Shown here piece by piece: positions 26,577-35,236 of a stretch of DNA of 64,000 nt. Under the pieces are notes generated by a model. The model saw only the letters and a program-made list of their open reading frames with translations, did no database searches and was not told the DNA's origin. The stretch's first letter is position 1. Each line of letters opens with the position of its first letter. The DNA comes from Halanaerobacter jeridensis (lineage in GTDB: Bacteria > Bacillota > Halanaerobiia > Halobacteroidales > Halobacteroidaceae): positions 64,001-128,000 of the forward strand of contig NZ_JAFBDQ010000005.1 of assembly GCF_016908315.1 (NCBI RefSeq). Reading direction: 5' to 3'. The position numbers and the translations under genes are program-made.

Positions 26577-26954
26577 TTAATGACAATTACCATGTTCATG
26601 ATCGTGATCATGTCCATCGGCACCATGGTCACATAAATTCTCTTCTGTATCTAATCTATCCTGAATATAAGATTTAACTACGTCATCAATTGGCCCTTGA
26701 GCACCAGTTACTACTTCAATATTATTATCATCAAAAATATTCTTAGCTTTCATTCCCATACCACTAGCAATAATACAGTCAGCACCTTTTTCATTTAAAA
26801 ACCGCGGTAAGAAACCCGGTTTATGACCAGGATTTTCAATTACATTTTGCTCCACAATTTCATCATCATTAACCTCTACTAATGTAAACTCAGGACATCG
26901 TCCAAAATGACCAGCAACTTGACCATTATCCGTTGGAATAGCTATTTTATGCAT
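26577..26954 (-). CDS. NifX-type protein with His-rich C-terminus
   Basis: 125 aa, ATG with GGAGGGTG upstream. It begins HKIAIPTDNGQVAGHFGRCPEFTLVEV, the family opening with GHFG, and has the typical SGMGMKAKNIFDDNNIEVV near residue 62. The tail LCDHGADGHDHDHEHGNCH is rich in His and Asp with two Cys, so it likely binds a metal ion. It precedes the Mrp gene, with which it probably forms an operon. Confidence 0.9.
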   Translation of the reverse strand: MHKIAIPTDNGQVAGHFGRCPEFTLVEVNDDEIVEQNVIENPGHKPGFLPRFLNEKGADCIIASGMGMKAKNIFDDNNIEVVTGAQGPIDDVVKSYIQDRLDTEENLCDHGADGHDHDHEHGNCH

Positions 26955-27025
26955 TTAAATCACCCTCCGTTTATTAATATTTAGTAGTAACAAGTAAAAT
27001 CTATAGCAAATATTTTGAATTTGAT

Positions 27026-27050
27026 TTGACTTTCTACTCTTTACTGATTA
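27026..27050. repeat. Short family 1 repeat right after a stop codon
   Basis: The minus strand reads TAG (stop of the MinD gene) then TAATCAGTAAAGAGTAGAAA, the same repeat type as the larger arrays. Confidence 0.5.
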
Positions 27051-27911
27051 CTATAATTCTTTTTTTACCTTACCCCAAATCTCTTCTATTGCTTCAGCAG
27101 CTTCACTATCCGCTGCATAATCCATCACTAATTCCCCTTGGCGCATTGCTTCTACTATAGTAGTAGAAAAAGGAATTTCTCCAACTAACTTAACATCTTT
27201 TTCTTGGCAAAACTCTTTTATTTCCTGACTTAAATTTTGATTCAAATCATGCTTATTAATTGCAACCATAGCAGGAAGAGAAAAATGATCAACAACTTCT
27301 AAGACTCTCTTTAAATCAGCTAACCCAGATTGAGTTGGTTCAGTCACAATCAAAGCTCCATCTACTCCATTTAATGAAGCAATTACTGGGCAACCAATGC
27401 CTGGAGACCCATCAACTAACACTAAATCTTTTCCTTCCTCTTTAGCTAACTGCTCAGCATTTTCTTTCACTTCACTAACTAATTTACCTGAATTTTCTGC
27501 CCCAATCTTCAATTTAGCATGAACCATTGGCCCTACAGCAGATTTAGAATAAAACAAATCTCCAGTTACTTGTTTTTCTAAAGTTAAAGCATCTGTTGGA
27601 CACTGCGCTACACAAAGTCCACAACCTTCACACTTAATATCATTAATTTCATAATCCGGAGTTACAGCATTAAATTCACATAATTCATAACATTTACCAC
27701 AATCAATACACTTACTATCATCTTTAACTGCTAACTTTGCTCCTCTATAATCTTCTTGCTCTTCAACTTCAGGATTCATTAGCAAATGCAAGTTAGGGGC
27801 ATCAACATCACAATCTGCTAAAACCAAATCCTGGGCCAAAGCAGCTAAATTAGCAGTCACTGTTGTTTTCCCTGTTCCACCTTTACCACTAATTACAGTT
27901 AATTTTTTCAT
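27051..27911 (-). CDS. MinD-superfamily ATPase with inserted 2[4Fe-4S] ferredoxin domain (second copy)
   Basis: 286 aa. The start is ATG 27911, overlapping the previous stop as ATGA, so the two are translationally coupled. P-loop KLTVISGKGGTGKTTVTANLA, then a ferredoxin insert near 60-115 (CIDCGKCYELCEFNAV and CEGCGLCVAQCPTDAL), switch LVLVDGSPGIGCPVIASL and LIVTEPTQSGLADLKRVLEVV. Such paired ATPases (cd03110 type) sit beside NifX-type proteins in many anaerobes. They probably load or move Fe-S or another metal cofactor; the target is unknown. Confidence 0.92.
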   Translation of the reverse strand: MKKLTVISGKGGTGKTTVTANLAALAQDLVLADCDVDAPNLHLLMNPEVEEQEDYRGAKLAVKDDSKCIDCGKCYELCEFNAVTPDYEINDIKCEGCGLCVAQCPTDALTLEKQVTGDLFYSKSAVGPMVHAKLKIGAENSGKLVSEVKENAEQLAKEEGKDLVLVDGSPGIGCPVIASLNGVDGALIVTEPTQSGLADLKRVLEVVDHFSLPAMVAINKHDLNQNLSQEIKEFCQEKDVKLVGEIPFSTTIVEAMRQGELVMDYAADSEAAEAIEEIWGKVKKEL

Positions 27912-28753
27912 TCTACCACCGCCTGGATATCTGCAAAGACTTCTTGAAATTTTTCTTTCCATTCTGGTAATTCTTCGACAAAAGGAATCCCATCTGAATA
28001 CAATTCTGCAATTTGACGTTGAAATGGAATCTTTAATAAAATATCTATGTTATTTTCTGCCGCATAATCTTCAATGATTTCATTTTCTCCTTCTTCTGCC
28101 CGATTAATAATGATTCCATATGGCTTACCTAACTCTTCCACTACTTCTACAGCCATCTTTAAATCATGCAGACCAAATGGAGTTGGCTCAGTCACCAAAA
28201 TACAATAGTCACTATCAATCGCTGCCTCAATTGTCGGGCAGGTAGTTCCTGGAGGAGCATCCATTACTACATTTTTCTCCGGCTTTATTTCTTCTTTTAG
28301 TTCTTCAATAATCGGGACTGATGATTCTTCACCTATCTTCATCTTACCCTGCCAATATTCTAATTCTTCTGTTACTTCTAAATCCCAATTTATTTCTCCC
28401 GCCTCTTTATCTTTTTCCGTAATTGCTCCTTCTGGACAAATATGTTTACAACCACCACAACTGTGACAAACCTCGGGATAAACTAATACCTCATCACCTA
28501 ACATTGCTAAAGCATTATATTCACAAAAGTCAACACAAGCACGACAAGAAGTACATTTCTCTTGATCAACTTCAGGAATTTTACGCAGCACAGACTTTGA
28601 CTTATCAGCAAAATCAGGCTTAATGAATAAATAAGAATTTGGTTCTTCTACATCAGCATCAAAGAATTGGACATTAGGTAGAGACAAGGCTAAATTAGTT
28701 GATACAGTAGTCTTCCCTGTCCCACCTTTGCCGCTTAAAACAGTTATCTGCAT
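27908..28753 (-). CDS. MinD-superfamily ATPase with inserted 2[4Fe-4S] ferredoxin domain (first copy)
   Basis: 281 aa, ATG with GGAGGGGTGGAAG upstream. P-loop QITVLSGKGGTGKTTVSTNLA, ferredoxin insert CTSCRACVDFCEYNAL and CHSCGGCKHICPEGAI (about 62-105), switch VVMDAPPGTTCPTIEAAI and LVTEPTPFGLHDLKMAVEVVE. It overlaps the second copy by 4 bp and follows the NifX-type gene at 28766 by 12 nt, so the three form one operon from the promoter at 29196. The two ATPases may act as a heterodimer; this is inference. Confidence 0.93.
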   Translation of the reverse strand: MQITVLSGKGGTGKTTVSTNLALSLPNVQFFDADVEEPNSYLFIKPDFADKSKSVLRKIPEVDQEKCTSCRACVDFCEYNALAMLGDEVLVYPEVCHSCGGCKHICPEGAITEKDKEAGEINWDLEVTEELEYWQGKMKIGEESSVPIIEELKEEIKPEKNVVMDAPPGTTCPTIEAAIDSDYCILVTEPTPFGLHDLKMAVEVVEELGKPYGIIINRAEEGENEIIEDYAAENNIDILLKIPFQRQIAELYSDGIPFVEELPEWKEKFQEVFADIQAVVE

Positions 28754-28765
28754 CTTCCACCCCTC

Positions 28766-29134
28766 CTAATTCAAACCAGCATGAGCAGACTTAGTTGCAC
28801 TCTCTAATTGTTCTAAATTTCCTAATTGATACTCATCAATCACCTTTTGAATACTTTCTTCAGGTCCAGAATAGATTTCTAAATCTGTTCTACTTAATCC
28901 ATCAAAAGCTTTTGGCCCGATATTACCAGAAATTAAAACATCTGCTCCTGTATCAGCAACAGTTTGAGCAGCTTGTACTCCTGCTCCACTACTAGCATTC
29001 TTCGCATCATTTTTAATAAATTCTACACTATCATCTTTAGTATCCACAAAAGCAAAATAACTTGCTCGACCAAATCTAGAATCTAATTTAGCCTTTAAAC
29101 CATTATCATCAGCAGCAGTTACTACAATCTTCAT
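28766..29134 (-). CDS. NifX-type protein, head of the MinD-ferredoxin operon
   Basis: 122 aa, ATG with TGGGAG upstream. The start MKIVVTAADDNGLKAKLDSRFG and later VAD-TGADVLISGNIGPKAF are the NifX/NifB-C pattern. The GHFG-type motif here is SRFG, as in the YaaK-like stand-alone members. It has no His-rich tail. Likely the cofactor-binding partner of the two ATPases behind it. Confidence 0.9.
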   Translation of the reverse strand: MKIVVTAADDNGLKAKLDSRFGRASYFAFVDTKDDSVEFIKNDAKNASSGAGVQAAQTVADTGADVLISGNIGPKAFDGLSRTDLEIYSGPEESIQKVIDEYQLGNLEQLESATKSAHAGLN

Positions 29135-29780
29135 AATTGATCAACTCCCATTAAATTTATTTTATTAGCTTTAATTAATTCCAGTTCCACATAATAGTAT
29201 AAAGAAGTTATGAACATATGTCAATATTATAACAAAACTTTCCTCAAATTATTAATTATTATCCCCTATTATTGATTTTTATACACCTGATAATTTAGAA
29301 TTGATAATCTATAATTGAAAATTGAGAATTAAAATCCTAAATTCAACATATTAACAACTTAAAAACAATGATATTATAAACGATTATCACTACTGATACT
29401 GCAATTTTATCCGCGAATACATTGCGTCATTTGTTTTTTTCATTTTCTCATATCATATTATTGTAAACCTACAATCTAGACTTGGCATGCCAAGTCTCTA
29501 CATTTTTTATTCTTTTAACTGTTTCACTGTCTTACTTTCTTTACTTCTCTTTACTCATTATCCTTTTAACCGTTTCCTCCGTGTTTTTAAAATTCAAAAA
29601 ACACTCCGTGCAGTCCTAGTCTCTCTACTTTCCGCTTTATTAGCTACGCAATCTATATGCAACTATTTCTCCTAATCTCACTACTAGCTACTGTTTCACT
29701 GTTTTACTGTTTTTACTTCTCTTTACTCATCACTGCATCACTCATCACTCTTTTCTTCTTACTCATCACTGCATCACTCA
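29135..29780. other. Long intergenic region: promoter plus family 1 repeat array
   Basis: Holds the promoter at 29196-29224, an AT-rich stretch with tandem AATTGA-type words at 29290-29330, and a family 1 repeat array from about 29507 to 29798. No coding sequence with a ribosome site seen on either strand. Confidence 0.6.
29196..29224 (-). promoter_or_regulatory. Promoter of the NifX-MinD operon with the shared element
   Basis: Minus strand TTGACA (29219-29224), spacer of 17 starting TATGTTCATAA, TATACT (29196-29201). Confidence 0.8.
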
Positions 29781-29798
29781 TTACTCATCACTGTTCTT
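29507..29798. repeat. Family 1 short-repeat array, overlapping the 3' end of the Fur gene
   Basis: Irregular copies of TTACTCATCACT, CACTGTTTTACTG and TTTACTTC. On the minus strand the last codons of the Fur-family gene (N-S-D-E-stop) are AACAGTGATGAGTAA, which is the repeat itself. Confidence 0.7.
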
Positions 29799-30218
29799 CT
29801 GGCAGTTTTCACAATAACCATACATCTGCAAACATAAATCCTCTACTTGAAAGCCTTCTTCTTCCTCTAATCTTTCTTCAATATCTTCCGGCAGTAATTC
29901 ATCAACTTCAATTACTGCTCCACAAGATTTACAAATAAGATGGTGATGATTGCCATGATGTTCATCATTAATTTCATAATAAGCCGAATCACCATTAAAT
30001 TTTCTTTTTTTAATAATTCCTGACTCTTCGAACAGATCTAAAGTACGATAAACAGTAGCCAAGCCAACTTTAGAATCCTCTTCTCGCAAAATTTCATAAA
30101 TATTTTGGGCCAATAAATGCTGGTCTTGGCTAATTAAAACATCTAAAATTTTTTTGCGCTGCTTAGTAACTCTAAAATCAACATTAGCCGTTAATTTTTT
30201 AATCATTTTTTCATGCAT
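29781..30218 (-). CDS. Fur-family metalloregulator
   Basis: 145 aa from ATG 30218 (GGAGGGTG upstream). A longer frame to 30296 is ruled out because the promoter lies inside it. Winged-helix part VTKQRKKILDVLISQDQHLL and LATVYRTLDLFEESGIIKK. Metal part NDEHHGNHHHLICKSCGAVIEV and YCENCQKN, with two CxxC pairs for structural zinc and His-rich sites for the sensing metal. Could be Fur, Zur or PerR. Its promoter carries the shared TTGACATATGTTCA element, so it may control itself and the cluster, although the element does not look like a classic Fur or PerR box. Confidence 0.92.
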   Translation of the reverse strand: MHEKMIKKLTANVDFRVTKQRKKILDVLISQDQHLLAQNIYEILREEDSKVGLATVYRTLDLFEESGIIKKRKFNGDSAYYEINDEHHGNHHHLICKSCGAVIEVDELLPEDIEERLEEEEGFQVEDLCLQMYGYCENCQKNSDE

Positions 30219-30267
30219 CTTATATTTCACCCTCCAATCTCCGATAACTATTCTCATTCTTAACTTT

Positions 30268-30296
30268 AGTATAACTAAGTTTTGAACATATGTCAA
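30268..30296 (-). promoter_or_regulatory. Promoter of the Fur-family gene with the shared element
   Basis: Minus strand TTGACA (30291-30296), spacer of 17 starting TATGTTCAAAA, TATACT (30268-30273). Confidence 0.8.
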
Positions 30297-30382
30297 TTAA
30301 AATGTGAAATTATTGTACATAAAAAAATTTTCTTGTTAAATAATATATTTGTAATTACTATTAAAGCTTTGGAGGGAGAAAA

Positions 30383-31105
30383 ATCGACCAATCTCTATTA
30401 ATTATCAGTCGGAGTTCAATCGCTTTTTTTACTTTATTAATCTTTACGCGCATATTAGGTAAACAGCAGGTTAGTCAACTAACCTATTTTGACTATATCT
30501 TAGGAATTACAGTTGGTTCTATAGCTGGAATTTTAAGTGTTGATTTGAAATCTGAAGCTCGGTTAGTCTGGTTAGGGATAGCAACTTGGGTCATACTATC
30601 AATCCTCATGAAAACTATTGCCTTAAAATCTCGCCATCTCTCTAAATATATAGATGGAGAACCTACAATAGTGATTATGAATGGACAGATCATGGAAGAG
30701 AATCTAAAGAAAATGAGATTTCGCGCTACTGATTTGTTAGAAATGCTGAGAGTTAAAGGAATCTTTAACCCTTCTCAAATTGAATTTGCTATTTTAGAAA
30801 CTAGCGGTAAATTATCAGTCTTAAAAAAATCTCAGCATCAAAATTTAACACCACAAGATATGAATTTAGATAGCAATTATAAAGGACTTAATGTCGAAGT
30901 GATTTATGATGGGCAAGTAATCAAAGAAAACCTCAAACAATTCAAATTAGATACACAATGGTTAGAAAATCAGCTTAAGCAAGCAGGTATTTCTTCCAGC
31001 AGAGAGGTGTTCTTAGCTACCTTAGATACAGAGGGAATATTGTACATAGATACTCGAAATGATAAAATCGAAGTTCCAATTGAAATTAGAGACTATGAAA
31101 ATTAA
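30383..31105 (+). CDS. DUF421 (YetF-type) membrane protein, apparent ATC start
   Basis: 240 aa if read from ATC 30383. Upstream lies a strong ribosome site GGAGGGAG (30371-30378) at the right distance, and an in-frame stop at 30362. No ATG, GTG or TTG occurs in frame until TTG 30545, which would delete most of the conserved membrane domain. The upstream part reads SIAFFTLLIFTRILGKQQVS and LTYFDYILGITVGSIAGIL, the DUF421 N-terminus. The soluble part has two repeats (KYIDGEPTIVIMNGQIMEEN and LNVEVIYDGQVIKENLKQF). Three membrane helices. Plus strand, single gene. Function unknown; relatives occur in sporulating Firmicutes. Confidence 0.82.
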   Translation: MDQSLLIISRSSIAFFTLLIFTRILGKQQVSQLTYFDYILGITVGSIAGILSVDLKSEARLVWLGIATWVILSILMKTIALKSRHLSKYIDGEPTIVIMNGQIMEENLKKMRFRATDLLEMLRVKGIFNPSQIEFAILETSGKLSVLKKSQHQNLTPQDMNLDSNYKGLNVEVIYDGQVIKENLKQFKLDTQWLENQLKQAGISSSREVFLATLDTEGILYIDTRNDKIEVPIEIRDYEN

Positions 31106-31108
31106 AAG

Positions 31109-31129
31109 AGCCAGGAAAATACCCTGGCT
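31109..31129. terminator. Terminator between converging genes
   Basis: AGCCAGG/CCTGGCT stem, 7-nt loop. The minus side is followed by CTTTTAATTTTC. Confidence 0.75.
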
Positions 31130-31136
31130 TAAAAAC

Positions 31137-31994
31137 TTACTGTTCTAACCACTGTTCTAAACTATTGAATTCTTCTTTCATGCTCTCATAACCCTGCCAA
31201 TATAAATCTTCTAACTTTTCTTGATCTCTTTCAATCCGGTCTACATCTAAAGAATCGTCTGGTTGAATTAAAAATATATCTCCTGACGCTTCTAATTCCT
31301 TAAGATATTCCAAAGTTTGATTATAAACTTGATAACGATTCAATAAAGCTTCCACTATCTGGGGATGATCGCGGTAAAATAATTTAGCTAACCACTTTCC
31401 CTTAAAGGGTGTTTTACGATAACCCGGTGGTCGCGTTAAGACTACCACATTCTTATCATTTCCATCAGCAATTGATTTTTTTATCGGAATTGGGTCTACT
31501 AAACCACCATCTAATAGTTCATAATCTTTAAATTCTACTATGGGAGAAATAAAAGGTAAACTACTTGAAGCTCTAACAATCTGTAAAATATCATCATGAC
31601 TATCACAATCACTACGGTCAAAGTAACGCGGATCACCTGTCTGGCAATCAGTAGTTCCCACTATGTATTTGCCTTCATAAGCAAAAAAAGCTTCAAAATC
31701 AAAAGGTTCTAACTGTTTTGGGATTGTATCAAACATAAAGTCCATCCCAAATAAACTCTGCCCTTTCAATAAATTTTTATAGCTGATATAGCGGGAATCA
31801 GTGACATAATCTACATTGACTCTCTTACTACGACCTTTTTGTTTGGAAACATAAGAGGAGCCATGACATGCCCCAGCTGAAACTCCTATTACATAAGGAA
31901 AATATAAATCTTCTTCCATTAAATAATCCAAAACTCCCGTCGTATAAATTCCTCTCATCCCTCCCCCTTCTAAAACCAACCCAACATCTTTCAT
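31137..31994 (-). CDS. Patatin-like phospholipase
   Basis: 285 aa, ATG with AAAGGAGCGG upstream. Oxyanion motif LEGGGMRGIYTTGVLDYL near residue 8, nucleophile GVSAGACHGSSY (G-x-S-x-G) near 38, and catalytic Asp in LLDGGLVDPIPIKKSIADG near 160. This is the YjjU/YlbK-like bacterial subgroup of serine acyl hydrolases. Cytoplasmic, no signal peptide. Single gene with terminators on both sides. Confidence 0.94.
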   Translation of the reverse strand: MKDVGLVLEGGGMRGIYTTGVLDYLMEEDLYFPYVIGVSAGACHGSSYVSKQKGRSKRVNVDYVTDSRYISYKNLLKGQSLFGMDFMFDTIPKQLEPFDFEAFFAYEGKYIVGTTDCQTGDPRYFDRSDCDSHDDILQIVRASSSLPFISPIVEFKDYELLDGGLVDPIPIKKSIADGNDKNVVVLTRPPGYRKTPFKGKWLAKLFYRDHPQIVEALLNRYQVYNQTLEYLKELEASGDIFLIQPDDSLDVDRIERDQEKLEDLYWQGYESMKEEFNSLEQWLEQ

Positions 31995-32075
31995 TTTATC
32001 CGCTCCTTTTCAAAATTCAATTAAGTAATTATTTTATATTAATCAATACTATTAAATTCTAATCCATTAAACAAA

Positions 32076-32107
32076 TTAAGAGTTAGGCACTAGCACCTAA
32101 CCCTTAA
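32076..32107 (-). terminator. Terminator after the Lon-family gene
   Basis: Stem TTAAGGGTTAGG/CCTAACTCTTAA on the minus strand with one mismatch, 8-nt loop, then TTTGTTTAATGG. Confidence 0.6.
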
Positions 32108-32146
32108 TCCTATCTTTAAACTTATCCTTAGATTTAATACTTATAC

Positions 32147-34546
32147 TTACTCATCTTCTTCAGCATTTCCCGCTTGTTCAGCTTTATCTGCAAACTCTTC
32201 TAATTTTTCTCGTACTTTTTGATGGACTTTATCTGCTGCTTCATCCATCATGATTTCAATTGCTTCATCAATTTCTTTGATCGCATAAATATTAAAGTCA
32301 CCATTATCTACTGCATCCAATACTTCTTGTTTTAACATTAAATTATCAACATTTTGATAAGGAATTACTACTCCCTGATCACCAGTTAACCCTTTTTGTT
32401 GACAGGTTTTGTAAAAACCTTCAATTTTCTGATTGACACCACCAATTGGTTGTACTTCTCCTTTTTGATTCAATGAACCTGTAATCGCTAACTGTTGATT
32501 AATATCTATTTTCGAGAGTGATGACAATAAAGAAAGTAATTCTGCACAAGAAGCACTATCTCCATCAACTCCACCATAATTTTGCTCAAAAGTTAAAGAT
32601 GCAGATAGACTAAGGGGTTTATCCTGAGCATACTTACCACCTAGAAAACCAGATAGAATCATAACCCCTTTATTATGAATTTTACCACTCATATCTACTT
32701 CTCGTTCTATATTTACTAATCCACTTTGGCCGACAAAAGTTCTTGCAGTGATCTTAGTCGGACGCCCAAAGGAATATTGACCAGTTTGATAAACTGCTAA
32801 TCCATTAATTTGACCTACCTTTTCTCCTTCAGTATCAATTAAAATATGCTCTTTTTCAATCATTTCCTGCACTTTCTCTTCAGCTAAATTATCCCGATAT
32901 TCTTTCTCTTCAATAGCTGTTAGTACATCATCAAATTGCACATACTGGCTATCTTCCGACCTGGCATTAGCTTCATAAATCAATTCTAATAACTCATTAA
33001 AACGAGTCGATAATTTATTACGATCACCAGTTAAGCGGCTGCTGTATTCAATTACTTTAGTCACTGCATCAACAGTAAAGTGCTTGAGATCTTCCTTTCT
33101 GCTGATATGAGAAATAAAAGATGCAAACTTTTTCATATTAGTTGAAGTACGATCCATTTCTACATCAAAATCAGCTTTAATCTTAAATAATTTCTTAAAT
33201 TCTTCATCATAATGATATAGTAATTGATACAGTAGTGGTGAACCAATCATAATCACTTTAACATTCAAATCAATTGCCTCTGGTTTTAAAGTAGTAATTG
33301 GAATCCGCTGATACTCTTCACCAATATTTTCTACTACTGCCTCTTGATTAATTAAAACTCTTTTCAAACTTTCCCAAGCTCTAAATTTAGATAAAACATC
33401 TTTAGCTTTAAGAATTAAATATCCACCATTTGCTTTGTGAATAGCACCTTTTTTAATCATTGTAAAATCAGTACTAATCATCCCGAATTGTGTTTTCCCT
33501 TCAATCTTACCAAATAAATTATAATAGGTAGGATTAGATTCATAAACTACTGGGGCACCATCTGCATCTTCATTATTAACAAATAAATTAATTTCATAAC
33601 GGTGGAAAAAATTATCGTCCTGTTTTTGTTGGCCCATCATCATCAATGGATTTTTCTTTTGGCTACCATTATTTTGCTGACTCATCTCTTTAAATTGATC
33701 TAAATTTTCAGTAATATCCTCTTTAACTGCTTCCAAATAATCAATCACTTGTTGACAGTCACTATATTTTTCTTCCATCCCTGCAATAATCGGCTGAATA
33801 ACAGAAAAAGCAATCTTTTTCTCTAAATCATTTAATTCTTGATAAGCTTCATCTTTTAAATTTCTAATTTTACGCATTACTTGGTCTAATTCATTCTGCA
33901 TCTGTTGACTCTTTTCTCTTAATTCTTCTTTTTCTTCCTCATCTAATTCTTGAAATTCTTCTTGATTGATCGGTTCATTATTTTCATTAAGAGCCACAGG
34001 CATTAAACCCTGCGGTGTATTTTCTAATTCAAACCCTTCTTCGCGGGCTTTCTTTCTGAATTCTTCCATTAATTTATTTGATTTTTTCTGATAACTATTC
34101 ATAATTTGATTCTTCTGCTCTTCATATTCTTCTCCACTAAAACTCTGAGGAATTTCCTCTTTTAATTCTTCAATCAATTCTTCCATATCTGCTTTCAATT
34201 CAGAACCTACTCCTGCAGGTAACATCAATACCCTCGGCTTTTCAGATTCAGAAAAGTTATAGACATAACAAATATCTTGAGGAGGAGGTTCTTCCTCAGA
34301 CTTATCCTGGGCCAAGCGCTTAGCATAAGTAGTTCGTCCCGTACCAGTAATTCCTGACATGAAGATATTATATCCTTCTTGGTCAACCTGCAGTCCAATA
34401 TCCATTGCTTTGACTGCTCTATCTTGACCAATTAATTGTTGACTTAAAGGCTCTAAATCTTCTGTTGTTTCAAAATCAAATACTTCGCTTCCGCAATTAC
34501 AATTTAGTTCTGTTAAAGATAAATTATTATTTTCTATTTTGGGCAA
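32147..34546 (-). CDS. Lon-family ATP-dependent protease (LonB-like, COG1067)
   Basis: 799 aa from TTG 34546, chosen because AGGAGGGG lies just upstream. Zinc-like CNCG near the start, Walker A MSGITGTGRTTYAKRLA near 70, and a long coiled-coil insertion (about 135-310) inside the AAA+ module. C-terminal S16 protease domain from about 575: RTFVGQSGLVNIEREVDMSG, catalytic Ser in GVDGDSASCAELLSLLSSLS and catalytic Lys in GGVNQKIEGFYKTC. The family degrades damaged proteins; no membrane segments here, unlike archaeal LonB. The start and end are complete. Confidence 0.93.
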   Translation of the reverse strand: MPKIENNNLSLTELNCNCGSEVFDFETTEDLEPLSQQLIGQDRAVKAMDIGLQVDQEGYNIFMSGITGTGRTTYAKRLAQDKSEEEPPPQDICYVYNFSESEKPRVLMLPAGVGSELKADMEELIEELKEEIPQSFSGEEYEEQKNQIMNSYQKKSNKLMEEFRKKAREEGFELENTPQGLMPVALNENNEPINQEEFQELDEEEKEELREKSQQMQNELDQVMRKIRNLKDEAYQELNDLEKKIAFSVIQPIIAGMEEKYSDCQQVIDYLEAVKEDITENLDQFKEMSQQNNGSQKKNPLMMMGQQKQDDNFFHRYEINLFVNNEDADGAPVVYESNPTYYNLFGKIEGKTQFGMISTDFTMIKKGAIHKANGGYLILKAKDVLSKFRAWESLKRVLINQEAVVENIGEEYQRIPITTLKPEAIDLNVKVIMIGSPLLYQLLYHYDEEFKKLFKIKADFDVEMDRTSTNMKKFASFISHISRKEDLKHFTVDAVTKVIEYSSRLTGDRNKLSTRFNELLELIYEANARSEDSQYVQFDDVLTAIEEKEYRDNLAEEKVQEMIEKEHILIDTEGEKVGQINGLAVYQTGQYSFGRPTKITARTFVGQSGLVNIEREVDMSGKIHNKGVMILSGFLGGKYAQDKPLSLSASLTFEQNYGGVDGDSASCAELLSLLSSLSKIDINQQLAITGSLNQKGEVQPIGGVNQKIEGFYKTCQQKGLTGDQGVVIPYQNVDNLMLKQEVLDAVDNGDFNIYAIKEIDEAIEIMMDEAADKVHQKVREKLEEFADKAEQAGNAEEDE

Positions 34547-34795
34547 ATCAATCCCCTCCTCTATTAAATAAATTACTATCTTAATAATCAGCATTAATAC
34601 TTCATGTATCTTGTTATTTTATTTCTTCTAACTTTTCTATTTTCATTTTTCTTTTTTAACTTTTAATTTTAATCCTTATATTATATCTTAAATAAAATAA
34701 TAATTTTTCCTGCACTAGAAAAATAAAAAATATCAGTAATAATTAATAATAATATGGTTATACTAGATATTAATACAAAATCAAGGAGTGATTTG

Positions 34796-35164
34796 ATGAT
34801 CAATCGTGTTAATTTAATTGGCCGCCTAACTAGAGACCCAGAATTAAATGTTACTAATAATGGACATACTGTTTGTAACTTTAACTTAGCAGTGCAAAGA
34901 AGGTACAGCAAAGGAGAAGAAGAGACTAAAGCAGACTTTATCAATATTACAACTTGGGGACGCCAAGCAGAAATTTGTAATCAGCATCTTTGCAAAGGAA
35001 GATTAGTTGGAGTTGATGGTCAGTTAAGAGTCAATCACTATACAATCGAATGTGACTGTGGTACTGAACATATTAAAAGAACAGAAGAAGTCACTGCCAA
35101 TCAAGTAGAATTTTTAGGAGCACCTAAAAACAAAGAAGAATCAAAACAAGCTGCTAATAACTAA
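34796..35164 (+). CDS. ssb: Single-stranded DNA-binding protein, short form
   Basis: 122 aa from ATG 34796 (AAGGAGTGATTTG upstream). OB fold INRVNLIGRLTRDPELNVT, NFNLAVQRRY and DFINITTWGRQAEICNQHL, as in bacterial SSB. Shorter than the usual 150-180 aa: it ends KNKEESKQAANN and lacks the acidic tip (DDDIPF type) that recruits partner proteins. The inserted YTIECDCGTEHIKR brings two Cys that ordinary SSB lacks. It stands alone, not between rpsF and rpsR, so it is probably a paralogue rather than the main replication SSB. Confidence 0.9.
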   Translation: MINRVNLIGRLTRDPELNVTNNGHTVCNFNLAVQRRYSKGEEETKADFINITTWGRQAEICNQHLCKGRLVGVDGQLRVNHYTIECDCGTEHIKRTEEVTANQVEFLGAPKNKEESKQAANN

Positions 35165-35165
35165 T

Positions 35166-35191
35166 AAAAAATGGGCAGATGCCCATTTTTT
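35166..35191. terminator. Bidirectional terminator after ssb
   Basis: AAAAAATGGGC, loop AGAT, GCCCATTTTTT. Confidence 0.9.
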
Positions 35192-35236
35192 ATCTTTCTT
35201 AGATTTTGCTTTTTTAACCTTTACAACTAATATAAT

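Noticed and set aside
19604-30218. Nitrogen fixation gene cluster
   Set aside because: The NifX-type proteins are stand-alone family members; no nifHDK, nifB radical-SAM or nifE/N gene is present.
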